DNA of 64,000 nucleotides from Streptomyces sp. LX-29 (GTDB lineage: Bacteria > Actinomycetota > Actinomycetes > Streptomycetales > Streptomycetaceae): NCBI RefSeq assembly GCF_029541745.1, contig NZ_CP089746.1, positions 3,534,001-3,598,000 of the forward strand, given 5' to 3'. Made by a program: the position numbers and the translations under genes. The notes beneath the pieces were generated by a model. That model was not told the origin of the DNA, ran no database searches, and was given only the letters and a program-made list of their open reading frames with translations. The first letter of the stretch is position 1, and each line of letters begins with the position of its first letter. Shown piece by piece: positions 49,853-57,599 of the stretch.

Positions 49853-50350
49853 CTAGTGGTTCTTGGCCCAGTGGGCGTATTCCTGGCGGACGTAGCCTCG
49901 TGGGTCGGTTTCGGTGGCCGAGTGCTCGGGCCAGTACGGGCCCCTGTGGTAGTCACCCTTCCCGTCCCGGTCGTAGGCGATGAGCCGACGGGCCGCTTCC
50001 GTGGCCACGTCGCTGCGGGTCTCGTCCCCTTCTTCCAGCGCGATGCGGTCCATAAGCGCGGCCTTGCGGAGCCAGTACTCCCGGTCCAGGTCGACACCGA
50101 ACGGCTTGTCGGCGGCTGCCTGAGCGGTCCATCCGATCTCGCGGACGATGCTCGGGGCGAGCGCGTACGCCTCTTCCGGGGTCGGCCACCGTCCCGGTTC
50201 GGAGCGGTGAGCGGCGGTGACGTACAAGCGGGTGCGCGCGCCGTCGCGGGTGGAGTAGGTGCGGACGGTGCCGGTGGCGAACGCGCCGTTGAGCGCGGTG
50301 GTGACGCGGTCAGTGTCGGCCGGGTCGCAGATGACGCGGATCTCGAACAC
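49853..50350 (-). CDS. AICE accessory protein, unknown function
   Basis: The product is 165 residues, mixed alpha/beta. It begins FEIRVICDPADTDRVTTALNGAF, a ferredoxin-like pattern, and ends with a charged region rich in Tyr, His and Trp (YHRGPYWPEH). I recognise no family with certainty. GTG start with aggaga upstream. It belongs to the run of small genes between tra and rep that AICEs use for plasmid spread. Confidence 0.7.
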   Translation of the reverse strand: MFEIRVICDPADTDRVTTALNGAFATGTVRTYSTRDGARTRLYVTAAHRSEPGRWPTPEEAYALAPSIVREIGWTAQAAADKPFGVDLDREYWLRKAALMDRIALEEGDETRSDVATEAARRLIAYDRDGKGDYHRGPYWPEHSATETDPRGYVRQEYAHWAKNH

Positions 50351-50372
50351 GTCTCTCCTCTCGGGGTTCGGT

Positions 50373-50666
50373 TCAGAACGGGGGTTCGTCGCTGTCCCCG
50401 CCGGGCCCCCACGGGTCGCGGCCGTGGTCGCGCCGGCGCAACCATCGGGGACGGCGCGGCAGGGGAAGCAGCGTCCAGCGGCGGGACTCGTTCCAGCAGG
50501 GGCAGGGCTCCCAGTCCGTACCGGCGTACTCGCCGGTCTCGTAGTCGCCGTAGTCGTGTTCGATGCCGCCCAGTCCCTCGCAGTTGGAGCAGTCGGAGAG
50601 GGGCGTGCCGGTCAGGACCACGGACCGGCGAGGCCAGTCGGCGACCTGAATGCGCAGTCGGATCAC
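50373..50666 (-). CDS. Small zinc-ribbon-like protein
   Basis: The product is 97 residues. Two cysteine pairs, C-S-N-C near residue 26 and C-P-C near 55, with Trp/Asp-rich sequence between, could bind one zinc. The C-terminal third is basic then Gly/Asp-rich. The function is unknown. GTG start with aggag ten bases upstream. Confidence 0.65.
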   Translation of the reverse strand: MIRLRIQVADWPRRSVVLTGTPLSDCSNCEGLGGIEHDYGDYETGEYAGTDWEPCPCWNESRRWTLLPLPRRPRWLRRRDHGRDPWGPGGDSDEPPF

Positions 50667-50682
50667 GGGTGTCGGTCTCCTG

Positions 50683-51159
50683 TCAGCCGTAGAACTTGTT
50701 CCGCTTGATGACGGCCTTGCGGATGTTGACCGTGATTCCGCCCCTGTGGGCGCTGGCGCTGAACACCTGCGCGGCGACCCATCCGCCGAAGACGACGGCG
50801 GCGAGAACGATCAGTTGGGTGATGAGCACTGTCAGGGCGGTGATGAACGCGGTCAGCAGGAACAGCCCGCCGCACACGGCGAGGAACCCAACGCCCCCGA
50901 GGGCGAGGTTCACCGCCGCGCGGGAGACGACCGGCTTGGCCGCGACCGGTTCGGGCTTGACAGGCTCGATGGCATATCCGGTGACGACCCGGCCATCCGG
51001 CAGGACGACGCTGGCCACCGTGGGGACGTTGCCGGGCTGGATGGGCACGAGAGGCCCGGTGTACGTGGGCGTGATCGGGGCGGGGCGTTGGACTTCCACG
51101 GCCGCCTTTTCGCACCCGGTCGGGCGGTGGAGGTTGTAGGGCAGGGTGGGTTCGTCCAC
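50683..51159 (-). CDS. Spd-like membrane protein
   Basis: The product is 158 residues. A Pro/Val-rich N-terminal half with GRVVTGYAIEPVKPEP is followed by two close membrane helices (about 85-105 and 108-128) and a basic C-terminus (RGGITVNIRKAVIKRNKFYG). Small membrane proteins in this position in AICEs and Streptomyces plasmids spread the plasmid along the recipient mycelium (Spd). The assignment rests on position and topology. GTG start with aaggga upstream. Confidence 0.65.
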   Translation of the reverse strand: MDEPTLPYNLHRPTGCEKAAVEVQRPAPITPTYTGPLVPIQPGNVPTVASVVLPDGRVVTGYAIEPVKPEPVAAKPVVSRAAVNLALGGVGFLAVCGGLFLLTAFITALTVLITQLIVLAAVVFGGWVAAQVFSASAHRGGITVNIRKAVIKRNKFYG

Positions 51160-51173
51160 GTCCTGGCTCCCTT

Positions 51174-51368
51174 CTAGCGGCCGATTCCGGCGAGGGCGTC
51201 GGTCACGGCGGTGACCAGCTGGTTGACGTTGTCGCTGGCGCCGGTGTCGGCGAGGTAGAAGCCGAACAGCACGGCGAGCAGCGCGCCACCGGCGGCGAGG
51301 GTGCGCATCTTCAGCGCGACCAGCAGAGCGACGCCCAGGACAAGGACCAGGGAGACGGTGACGGTCAT
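51174..51368 (-). CDS. Small two-helix membrane protein (Spd-like)
   Basis: The product is 64 residues. TVSLVLVLGVALLVALKM and LAAGGALLAVLFGFYLA form two membrane helices, followed by a short polar tail. It starts four bases after the preceding stop, so translation is coupled. It is probably a Spd component. Confidence 0.7.
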   Translation of the reverse strand: MTVTVSLVLVLGVALLVALKMRTLAAGGALLAVLFGFYLADTGASDNVNQLVTAVTDALAGIGR

Positions 51369-51372
51369 CGAG

Positions 51373-51612
51373 TCACCGCCGTCCGCGCTTCTTGGCGGCC
51401 TTCTCGCGCGCCGCGGCCAGTTCGGCCTCACGCCGGGCACGGGCCTCATCGCGGGCGCGCTGTTCGGCCCTGGCCTCGATGGCGTCGATCTGCTTGTCGA
51501 TGCGGTGGGTGTTGGCGTGCTCGTCGGCGAGGATCAGCCGGGAACCCTTAGCGATCAGGCGCAGGCGCTTGAGGCGTTCGGCGGCGGTGTAGGAGCGCTC
51601 GGGGAGCGGCAT
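51373..51612 (-). CDS. Small charged coiled-coil protein
   Basis: The product is 79 residues. From residue 30 on it is one long Arg/Glu/Ala helix (IDAIEARAEQRARDEARARREAEL), consistent with a coiled coil or nucleic-acid-binding helix. It sits between two small transfer genes on the same strand. The function is unknown. Confidence 0.7.
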   Translation of the reverse strand: MPLPERSYTAAERLKRLRLIAKGSRLILADEHANTHRIDKQIDAIEARAEQRARDEARARREAELAAAREKAAKKRGRR

Positions 51613-51648
51613 GGCAGGGGTTCTCCTTCGAGTGGGTGGTGGGTGGGT

Positions 51649-51891
51649 TCAGCGAGTGCCGTCGCGACGGAGGCGGCGGGCACGGTTGTGGAGGCGGCGG
51701 CCGATGCGCAGGGACTTGCCCACGCCGTGGCAGCGGCGGCAGATGCGGCCGACCTTGGCCCGGCCGCGGCGGTTGATGCGGACCTTCGCGCCGAAGCCGT
51801 CGCACTTGCGGCAGTTGCCGAACGGCGAAACGACACACAGGAGGATGTAACAGAACGTGACGCCCGCGAGGATGAGACTAGCGAGGGGCAT
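51649..51891 (-). CDS. Membrane-anchored DnaJ-type zinc-finger protein
   Basis: The product is 80 residues. One N-terminal membrane helix (LASLILAGVTFCYILLCVV) is followed by a pair of CxxC knuckles in the DnaJ style, C-R-K-C-D-G-F-G and C-R-R-C-H-G-V-G, and a very basic tail. One zinc ion is likely. The ATG has gaggt about ten bases upstream. It is the first gene downstream of tra and probably a transfer accessory. Confidence 0.72.
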   Translation of the reverse strand: MPLASLILAGVTFCYILLCVVSPFGNCRKCDGFGAKVRINRRGRAKVGRICRRCHGVGKSLRIGRRLHNRARRLRRDGTR

Positions 51892-51941
51892 GAGGGGGCC
51901 ACCTCCCCTTCCAGGGCCGGTTTCGAGGGTTTCCGCAGGTG

Positions 51942-52029
51942 GGCCGCTAGGTGCTAGCGGCCTGATCAGGGGCGGTTTGGGTTGCTAGCAAGGTCGCTAC
52001 CGGTAGCAGCGGTGGCCGCTACCGGTAGC
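51942..52029. other. Cluster of five palindromes downstream of tra
   Basis: In 88 bases there are: 9-base arms ggccgctag/ctagcggcc (51942-51962), cctgatcagg (51961-51970), ttgctagcaa (51982-51991), and gctaccggtagc twice (51996-52007 and 52018-52029). It is a candidate clt/Tra-binding locus or operator. Confidence 0.7.
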
Positions 52030-52041
52030 AAGTCCTGAGAC

Positions 52042-54273
52042 CTATCCGGCGTCCCGCTTCTTGTTGCGCTCCGTAATCGCGGTGGCGATGTCGTCGCGCT
52101 TGATGCCGCGCTTGTTGACCTGCCGTCCATCGATGCGGCGGCTGATCTGGTCGGTGGCCACCCCGAACGGCTTGAGTGCCGCGGTGAGCGCTTCGGCCTT
52201 GGGCTTGGGCTTCAGCTCGGCCCATGCGCCGTAGATCGCGGGGCGCAGGTCGGCGAGACGGTCAACGATCGTCTCGGACCACACCTTGGCCTCGCCCTTG
52301 CCGAGCACGGCCGCCACGTCGTCCAGGATCGTGGCCGATACCTCCGGGGCCGCAGCCTCGCCGATCGCGTCGCCGGACAGCGTGCCCTCGGCCTCGCGCA
52401 GCGCGGCCGCGCGGGTCAGGATGCTCTCCGCGTCGCGGCCGTTGGCGAGGTAGGTGCGCACGATGCCGGCATCGTCCGACATGCCCTTAAGGATGCCCAC
52501 GCCCTTGTGCGACTTCAGCAGCTTGGACGCGTCCAGCCCTTCGCTGTAGGAGCCGGCGCCGAGGATGGTGTCCGACACCTGGTAGGCGCCGACCCGCAGG
52601 GCGAACCGGGCCTGGTGCTGGTCGCGCAGCTCCGAGGGGCACGCCTTGTCGTCCGGCTTCTGCGTCGCGGTCATCACCGACACGCCGACCGCCGGGGCGA
52701 CTCGGGCGAGGTAGACCAGGAGCGACAGGATCTCCTTGCCGTGCTCGGGGTGCTGCAAGTACTCCTGCACCTCATCCACCACGAACAGCGTGAGGGGCAT
52801 GTTCAACTTCTTGTCCCGGCTGATCTCCGGGGTGAGCTTGCCCTCCGGGCACACGTGGAGCGGGAGTTCGGAGAGCCGGTGATAGCGGTCTTCAACGTCC
52901 GCCTTCAACTCGCGCAGCGAGGTCAGCAGGTGGACGACCGGGTCGAACCCGTTCTTCGGAACGATGCCGAAGGCGATGCGGTGGGCGACCTTGGTGAACT
53001 TGCGCCAGTCCGGCGATGCCTTCCCGTCGAACACGTACAACCTGACGTACGGGTCCAGTGCCGCGGCGAGCGCGATGGTCCGGGCGGAGAACGTCTTACC
53101 CTGCCGCGGGACGGCGCCGACCAGGAGGGACAGCCACAGCATCGTGGCCATCACCGGGTTGCCCCGCTCGTCGACACCCCAGGGGAAGGGCTTCCAGAAG
53201 TCCACCCGCGTCGCCCCGAGCAGGGGCGACTTGCCGGACGGGACTGCGAGCGGGTCACGGTCGGCGATCCAGTAGGAGACCCGCCGGCCGCTGGTCTCGT
53301 CCTTGTCGAGGAAGAGCTGCGTCGGGGCGATGTCCATGCCGGAGGCGAGCCGGGCATGTGCGTTGACGGCATCCTCGAAGGTCTTGCCGTAGGGCAGGTC
53401 AACGACCACACGCCACCCATCGCCGTCCCGGCCGATCGGGCGGGGGAAGGCGATGGACTGATCCTTGTTGGTCAGCTTGGACGCTTCGTGGGCACGGATG
53501 ACGATGTCCGAGGACAGCCGCCGCTTGCGGAACGTCACCTTGGCCCTGTCGATCAGCGGCCGATCTACCGGAGCACCGGCCGCCCCGAGCGTCGTCGTCA
53601 GCGTGGCCACAGCCAACAGCAGCACCCACGACGGCGCCATCACGTACAAGACCAGCGCGGCGGGCAGGCCGATCAACCCGACGATCACGGCAACGATCCC
53701 GCGCAGCCGGACTCGGTCGTTGCGCTGCCGCGACAGCATCATGTATTCGCCCGCGTCCCCCGCAGCCACGGCGGCGACACGCAGTGACCTGCCTTCCGCG
53801 TCGAAGACCCACCGGCCGACCGCGGCCGACCACCGCCACGCGCCGCGCGGCGAGTAGAACAGGATCTTCGGGGTGTAGATGCACGGCAGGCGTAGGGCGT
53901 GGTAGCCGACCACGGCGGAGTAGTGGCGGATGGCCCACTTCCGCACGGCCGTTCGCTGGTCCGGCAGCTTCACCCAGTCCGGCAGCACCGGCAACCGGGC
54001 CTTGTCCCTGGCTTCCATCCACTCGGCCACCGAGGGCGGGTAGACCTCCCGCGGCGGGTCGACCGGGGCGCCCTCGGTCAGCCCCTCGATCTCGGGGCTG
54101 TCGGCGTCGTCGGGGAGTTCGGCCTCCCACTCGCCCGGCTTCACCACACCCTCGCTCGGGGCGGTCGGGTCGGGGTCGGTCGTCTTTTTGAGCGGGAACG
54201 GCACGATGGCGGCCGTGGGCTGTTCGGTGTCTTCCGGATCCCCGGAGGGCGTGAAGGTGGTGGTCTCGGTCAC
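52042..54273 (-). CDS. tra: FtsK/SpoIIIE-type conjugal DNA translocase (TraB/TraSA-like)
   Basis: The product is 743 residues. An acidic N-terminal 130 residues precede a pair of membrane helices at about 195-245 (GIVAVIVGLIGLPAALVLYV). The motor domain has Walker A GAVPRQGKTFSAR (Lys393) and Walker B LFVVDEVQEYL, followed by VMTATQKPDDKACPSELR. The C-terminal 80 residues likely form the DNA-recognition winged helix. Such proteins pump double-stranded DNA between mycelia. GTG start with aaggag about ten bases upstream; the frame stays open 200 codons upstream over the GGDEF gene but out of that gene's frame. Confidence 0.92.
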   Translation of the reverse strand: MTETTTFTPSGDPEDTEQPTAAIVPFPLKKTTDPDPTAPSEGVVKPGEWEAELPDDADSPEIEGLTEGAPVDPPREVYPPSVAEWMEARDKARLPVLPDWVKLPDQRTAVRKWAIRHYSAVVGYHALRLPCIYTPKILFYSPRGAWRWSAAVGRWVFDAEGRSLRVAAVAAGDAGEYMMLSRQRNDRVRLRGIVAVIVGLIGLPAALVLYVMAPSWVLLLAVATLTTTLGAAGAPVDRPLIDRAKVTFRKRRLSSDIVIRAHEASKLTNKDQSIAFPRPIGRDGDGWRVVVDLPYGKTFEDAVNAHARLASGMDIAPTQLFLDKDETSGRRVSYWIADRDPLAVPSGKSPLLGATRVDFWKPFPWGVDERGNPVMATMLWLSLLVGAVPRQGKTFSARTIALAAALDPYVRLYVFDGKASPDWRKFTKVAHRIAFGIVPKNGFDPVVHLLTSLRELKADVEDRYHRLSELPLHVCPEGKLTPEISRDKKLNMPLTLFVVDEVQEYLQHPEHGKEILSLLVYLARVAPAVGVSVMTATQKPDDKACPSELRDQHQARFALRVGAYQVSDTILGAGSYSEGLDASKLLKSHKGVGILKGMSDDAGIVRTYLANGRDAESILTRAAALREAEGTLSGDAIGEAAAPEVSATILDDVAAVLGKGEAKVWSETIVDRLADLRPAIYGAWAELKPKPKAEALTAALKPFGVATDQISRRIDGRQVNKRGIKRDDIATAITERNKKRDAG

Positions 54274-54358
54274 GACGTACGTACTCCTTCGGGAGTCGAC
54301 GGGTCCGGCTGGCTCGCTGTGGAAAGTTGGGCGGCCGGGCCCGGGTTCGGGGTGCTGC

Positions 54359-54976
54359 TCATGCCGCACCGCGCCGTCCGGGACGGCGGCCGGCCACCGA
54401 CCCGAGCAGCCGCCCGAGGCGGGCCCGGCGAGGACCGGACCGGCCGGACCGCTTGGCCGCGTACATGGCTTCATCAGCACGGCGCAGCAGCGATGACAGC
54501 TCCTCGCCCGGATGGTCGACGGCCCGTACCCACCCCAGCGACACCGTGGTGTGCACCTCAGGGGCGGTGTCCACCGGCCGGGCGAGGACGCGGGCGAGGG
54601 TGTGCAACCGGTCGGCGGCCGTGCCGTCGCGGTCGACGACGACGGCGGCGAATTCGTCCCCACCGAGCCGCCCCACCACACCGCCGGGGGTGGTGCCGTG
54701 GGCGAGTCGGGCGGCGACCGTGGCGAGCAGCACGTCACCGGCCGCGTGGCCGAAGCGGTCGTTGATCTGCTTGAAGTGGTCGACGTCCGCCAGCACGACC
54801 ACGGCGCGGGGGTCGCGCAGCAGGCGGCGGGCCCGCCGGGTGAACGCGTCCCGCGTCCACAGCCCGGTGAGCGGGTCACGGCGGGCGGTGGTCAGCCGTC
54901 CGTGCAGCCACCGGGCGTGTGCCGCCCACCCGATGACGGGCGGCACTGCCGGTAAGAGCGCAGCGAGGGTGCTCAC
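54359..54976 (-). CDS. GGDEF-domain diguanylate cyclase
   Basis: The product is 205 residues. RDPLTGLWTRDAF, VVLADVDHFKQINDRFGHAAGDVLL and GRLGGDEF (GGDEF at 105-109) give a complete active site for making c-di-GMP from two GTP. No RxxD inhibitory site is seen upstream of the motif. The N-terminal 25 residues are weakly hydrophobic with no sensory domain. In Streptomyces c-di-GMP arms BldD and holds development in the vegetative state, so an element-borne cyclase could delay sporulation. The GTG start overlaps the upstream stop (GTGA), placing it in the transfer operon. Confidence 0.9.
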   Translation of the reverse strand: MSTLAALLPAVPPVIGWAAHARWLHGRLTTARRDPLTGLWTRDAFTRRARRLLRDPRAVVVLADVDHFKQINDRFGHAAGDVLLATVAARLAHGTTPGGVVGRLGGDEFAAVVVDRDGTAADRLHTLARVLARPVDTAPEVHTTVSLGWVRAVDHPGEELSSLLRRADEAMYAAKRSGRSGPRRARLGRLLGSVAGRRPGRRGAA

Positions 54977-56091
54977 GGCGTCACCGCCCCGGTGGCGCGT
55001 TCGGCGAGCAGGGCGTCACGCAGCTTGCGGGCGTTGGCGGGCGAGGTACGCAAGGCCCGGCGAATGCCCTCGCCGGTCACCTCAGCGTCCGTCATCCCGG
55101 CCGTCGCCTTCCGTGCTTCCGCCATGAGCTGTTCGGGGGTGCGGCGGGTGCGGGTCGATTTCGCGGCGACCGGGACACGGCCCGTCGCCCGGCGCGGCGC
55201 GGCCGACGCGGCCGGGACCGAACGGGCGGGCGCCGACGCGATTGGCACCGGCTTCACCGTCGGGACGACGGCGGGCATCGGCTTCATGCCGCCGCCCGAC
55301 TTTCCGAGGTCCACCGGCGCCGGGTCGGGCACCGCAAGCCGCGTCAGCACGACCGTGGCCGGGGTCGATCCTCGCAGGTCAGGGGTAGACCGTTCTCGAC
55401 TACTTCCGGTCGATTCATCCGCATTCGTGACGGCGGCAGGGATCGGGGCGGCGGTGCCAAACATCGAGGCAAGGGCCGCGTCCGCGCCGTCAGTGATCCG
55501 ATCGCGCTGTACGTCCAGCAGCCTCGATCCGAGCGCCGCGTCCCCGACCCCGACCTTGCGGGCCAGACGCCACGACGCCCGATCGGACCGCTTCCGCACC
55601 CTGTCGACCGGGTGGTGAGCGGCGCGCGCCCGGTGGTAGGCGAGGGCCTGCACGATGTCGGCCGTGCGCTGCTCGTTCTCCGCGTCGCGGCCGTCGGTGT
55701 GGACGACGATCCGGCGGGCGAGGAACGCCATGCCCTCAGCCGAGACGGACATGCCCATCGGGGTCAGCGCGTAGACGACCGTACGGCCCGGGTCCGGCGC
55801 GGCCATGGCGCCCATGACGGCGGCGGCAGCCGGCAGGGCCCACAGCCCCGCCCGCACGATGCACGGCGAGGACTGACCCAGCATGGTCAGCCCCAGCAGG
55901 ACCAGGGCGAGCACGGCCGTGGCGCCTTCACCGGCACCGAGCGCACCGAGCGCGGTGCCGGTGCCGTAGGCGTGACCGATGTTGCTGTAGGTGCCGATAC
56001 CGCCGACAACGCCCGTGGCGAGCATGGGCACGAACGCCGCAGTGAGTACGCCGATCTGAACCCTGGTCAGAGGCTTGCGGGTCTCGTTCAT
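54973..56091 (-). CDS. SpdB-like multi-pass membrane protein
   Basis: The product is 372 residues. Four membrane helices occupy residues 10-130 (VQIGVLTAAFVPMLATGVVGG, ATAVLALVLLGLTMLG, AGLWALPAAAAVMGAMAA). A Pro/Ala/Arg-rich linker and a C-terminal helix-turn-helix-like segment (TPEQLMAEARKATAGMTDAEVTGEGIRRAL) follow. This architecture fits the SpdB/TraSpdB transfer proteins of Streptomyces plasmids. Its ATG overlaps the stop of the small upstream gene and its stop overlaps the GGDEF start, making a tight operon. Confidence 0.75.
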   Translation of the reverse strand: MNETRKPLTRVQIGVLTAAFVPMLATGVVGGIGTYSNIGHAYGTGTALGALGAGEGATAVLALVLLGLTMLGQSSPCIVRAGLWALPAAAAVMGAMAAPDPGRTVVYALTPMGMSVSAEGMAFLARRIVVHTDGRDAENEQRTADIVQALAYHRARAAHHPVDRVRKRSDRASWRLARKVGVGDAALGSRLLDVQRDRITDGADAALASMFGTAAPIPAAVTNADESTGSSRERSTPDLRGSTPATVVLTRLAVPDPAPVDLGKSGGGMKPMPAVVPTVKPVPIASAPARSVPAASAAPRRATGRVPVAAKSTRTRRTPEQLMAEARKATAGMTDAEVTGEGIRRALRTSPANARKLRDALLAERATGAVTP

Positions 56092-56384
56092 GCCGCTTCC
56101 CCCGTCCCCGGACGGAGGTCGCGAACGGCGCGCAGGAAAGGCACCGTGTGGGTCAGCGCGTCGGCGTACAGGGCGTCCCAACCGGCGATCTCGTCACCGG
56201 CCTCGCCCATCGCGACCAGGTCGGCGAGGATGTCACGTGCAGCGTCCTCACGGGCCGCGCGCTCCGCCGACGTCTCCGGCGCGAGCGGGCCGCGGAACAG
56301 CTCGATGTCGAGACCGAGCGCCAGTTCCGCGAACTCCGCGTCGCTCACGGCCTCTTGGCCGGCGACGAACATGCGCATACGCAT
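56088..56384 (-). CDS. Small acidic protein, first gene of transfer operon
   Basis: The product is 98 residues, Glu/Asp/Ala-rich and mostly helical. No family is recognised. The ATG has gaggag seven to nine bases upstream and follows leader cassette copy 3. It overlaps the next gene by four bases. Confidence 0.7.
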   Translation of the reverse strand: MRMRMFVAGQEAVSDAEFAELALGLDIELFRGPLAPETSAERAAREDAARDILADLVAMGEAGDEIAGWDALYADALTHTVPFLRAVRDLRPGTGEAA

Positions 56385-56406
56385 GGTGGATCTCTCCTCT
56401 GACTGC

Positions 56407-56466
56407 GTCGGGATAGGGAGACCGGAAGCGGCGCGTTGTCCTTGTCCGGGAGTGCCGCCGCACCGG
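56407..56466 (-). promoter_or_regulatory. Conserved hairpin leader cassette, copy 3 (before transfer operon)
   Basis: The 18-base loop (56435-56452) is identical to copies 1 and 2, and the gtcgggatagggagaccg flank is identical to copy 2. The stem is different and weaker: ccgg/ccgg outer, gcggc/gccgc inner, with an internal loop. It ends 22 bases before the ATG at 56384. Confidence 0.7.
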
Positions 56467-56893
56467 ATACGAGGGGCCAGCGCCGCAGGAAGCGGCGGGC
56501 CGGTGCCCCGGGCGGAATCTGATTCCGCGCCCTCGCGGCTGGTCGCCGGGGCTGTCGAGTGGATTCGAGGACTTCACCGGGTGCCGTCGCCACGGCCACC
56601 CAGTCCCGACCCTCGAACTGTCGGGGCGCCCTATTCACACTGCTCGGCGCCAGCAGAACGACCATGAGCCGGCGTGCCCTCAGCGGGACACCGGCAGCGG
56701 TCGTCGACGGTCATCACCCGGCCGTCGCGGGGACGGGGCAAGCCCCGTCAGCCTCAAAGCACACTGTTGAGTTCTCAATCAACCCGCGCTTCCGTCGTAC
56801 TCACCCCACGGGCTTTCCTTCAGGCGCCATTTGTGCAGGTCAAGCAGCGCTCGCGAGCGCTTACCCCTTCCGGGGCGGCCACTCACGAACTAT
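56467..56893. other. Divergent regulatory region between transfer operon and GntR gene
   Basis: No gene with a ribosome site is seen. The palindrome ttgagttctcaa lies at about 56768-56779. Short frames on both strands are composition-driven. The region probably holds the start of the leftward transfer transcript. Confidence 0.45.
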
Positions 56894-56915
56894 GCCTCAG
56901 AGTGCACTGTGAGGC
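56894..56915. promoter_or_regulatory. 22-base palindromic operator before GntR gene
   Basis: gcctca-N10-tgaggc with a palindromic centre (agtgcact); only one symmetric pair of positions breaks the dyad. A further half-site, tgaggc, lies at 56989-56994. Position suggests autoregulation by the GntR protein. Confidence 0.65.
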
Positions 56916-57022
56916 AGAGTGCGTCAAGTCCCTTCGAGCGGAACGAGCAGCGTGAAGCGCTGGCTCTAGCTCTGCGACTTGGGCACTATGAGGCAGGGAC
57001 CGTGACGAGACTTGGGGTGCAG

Positions 57023-57373
57023 ATGGTCGAATGGACGGGCAGGTTTGCCTACAAGCAGGTGGCCGATGACCTGCGGCGACGTATCGCGGCTGACGAGTTC
57101 GCCGAGACCGGCCGACTCCCCTCGCTTGCCCAGCTCCAGGAGGGGTACGACGTCACGGTGACCGTGGCCCGCGCCGCCATCAACCAGCTGAAGGCAGACG
57201 GCCTCGCGGTAAGCCACCAGGGCAAGGGGGCCTTCCTGACGCCCAACGCCGGCCGCGCCGCACAGCTTGCCGACCCTGCCGCGACGGTGACCGAACTGCG
57301 CGAGGAAGTCGAGAAGCTGCGGAGCGAGGTCGGAGACCTGCGCCAACGCGTCGCCGCCCTGGAAGGCAACTGA
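57023..57373 (+). CDS. GntR-family regulator (KorSA-like)
   Basis: The product is 116 residues. The winged helix-turn-helix FAYKQVADDLRRRIAADEFAETGRLPSLAQLQEGYDVTVTVARAAINQLKADGLAV is typical of the short GntR repressors of Streptomyces plasmids and AICEs (KorSA controls pSAM2). There is no ligand domain; instead a C-terminal leucine-heptad coiled coil (TELREEVEKLRSEVGDLRQRVAAL) should dimerise it. A GTG seven codons earlier is possible. Divergent from the transfer operon, it probably represses transfer and replication genes. Confidence 0.87.
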   Translation: MVEWTGRFAYKQVADDLRRRIAADEFAETGRLPSLAQLQEGYDVTVTVARAAINQLKADGLAVSHQGKGAFLTPNAGRAAQLADPAATVTELREEVEKLRSEVGDLRQRVAALEGN

Positions 57374-57546
57374 GCCTCGGGCAAGCCGGGGCGGGATCGT
57401 GTCGCAGTCATCTGAACCTCCTCGTTCGGCATGGGCACAAGTTCACCGCCAAGGCGCGAAAACCGGTATCACGTCCCGCTACCTGAGAAAGTTCCAGCGG
57501 TTTTATACATCCGCTTACACATGCGCTATCACGAATTTCCATAGCC

Positions 57547-57582
57547 CTAGTCGAGCCGCTACACTCGCGGCTGCTCGACTAG
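57547..57582 (+). promoter_or_regulatory. Promoter inside a hairpin/operator before the cargo operon
   Basis: ctagtcgag and ctcgactag with inner ccgc/gcgg arms surround a good -10 box, TACACT (57560-57565). A regulator that binds the dyad would cover the promoter. Upstream 57374-57546 is AT-richer and empty of genes. Confidence 0.6.
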
Positions 57583-57599
57583 CTATCTAGGAGGGGCAG

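Noticed and set aside
56740..56830. rRNA leader-like sequence (tgttgagttctcaa)
   Set aside because: It resembles short stretches seen near rRNA operons, but no rRNA, boxA context or processing stem is present.
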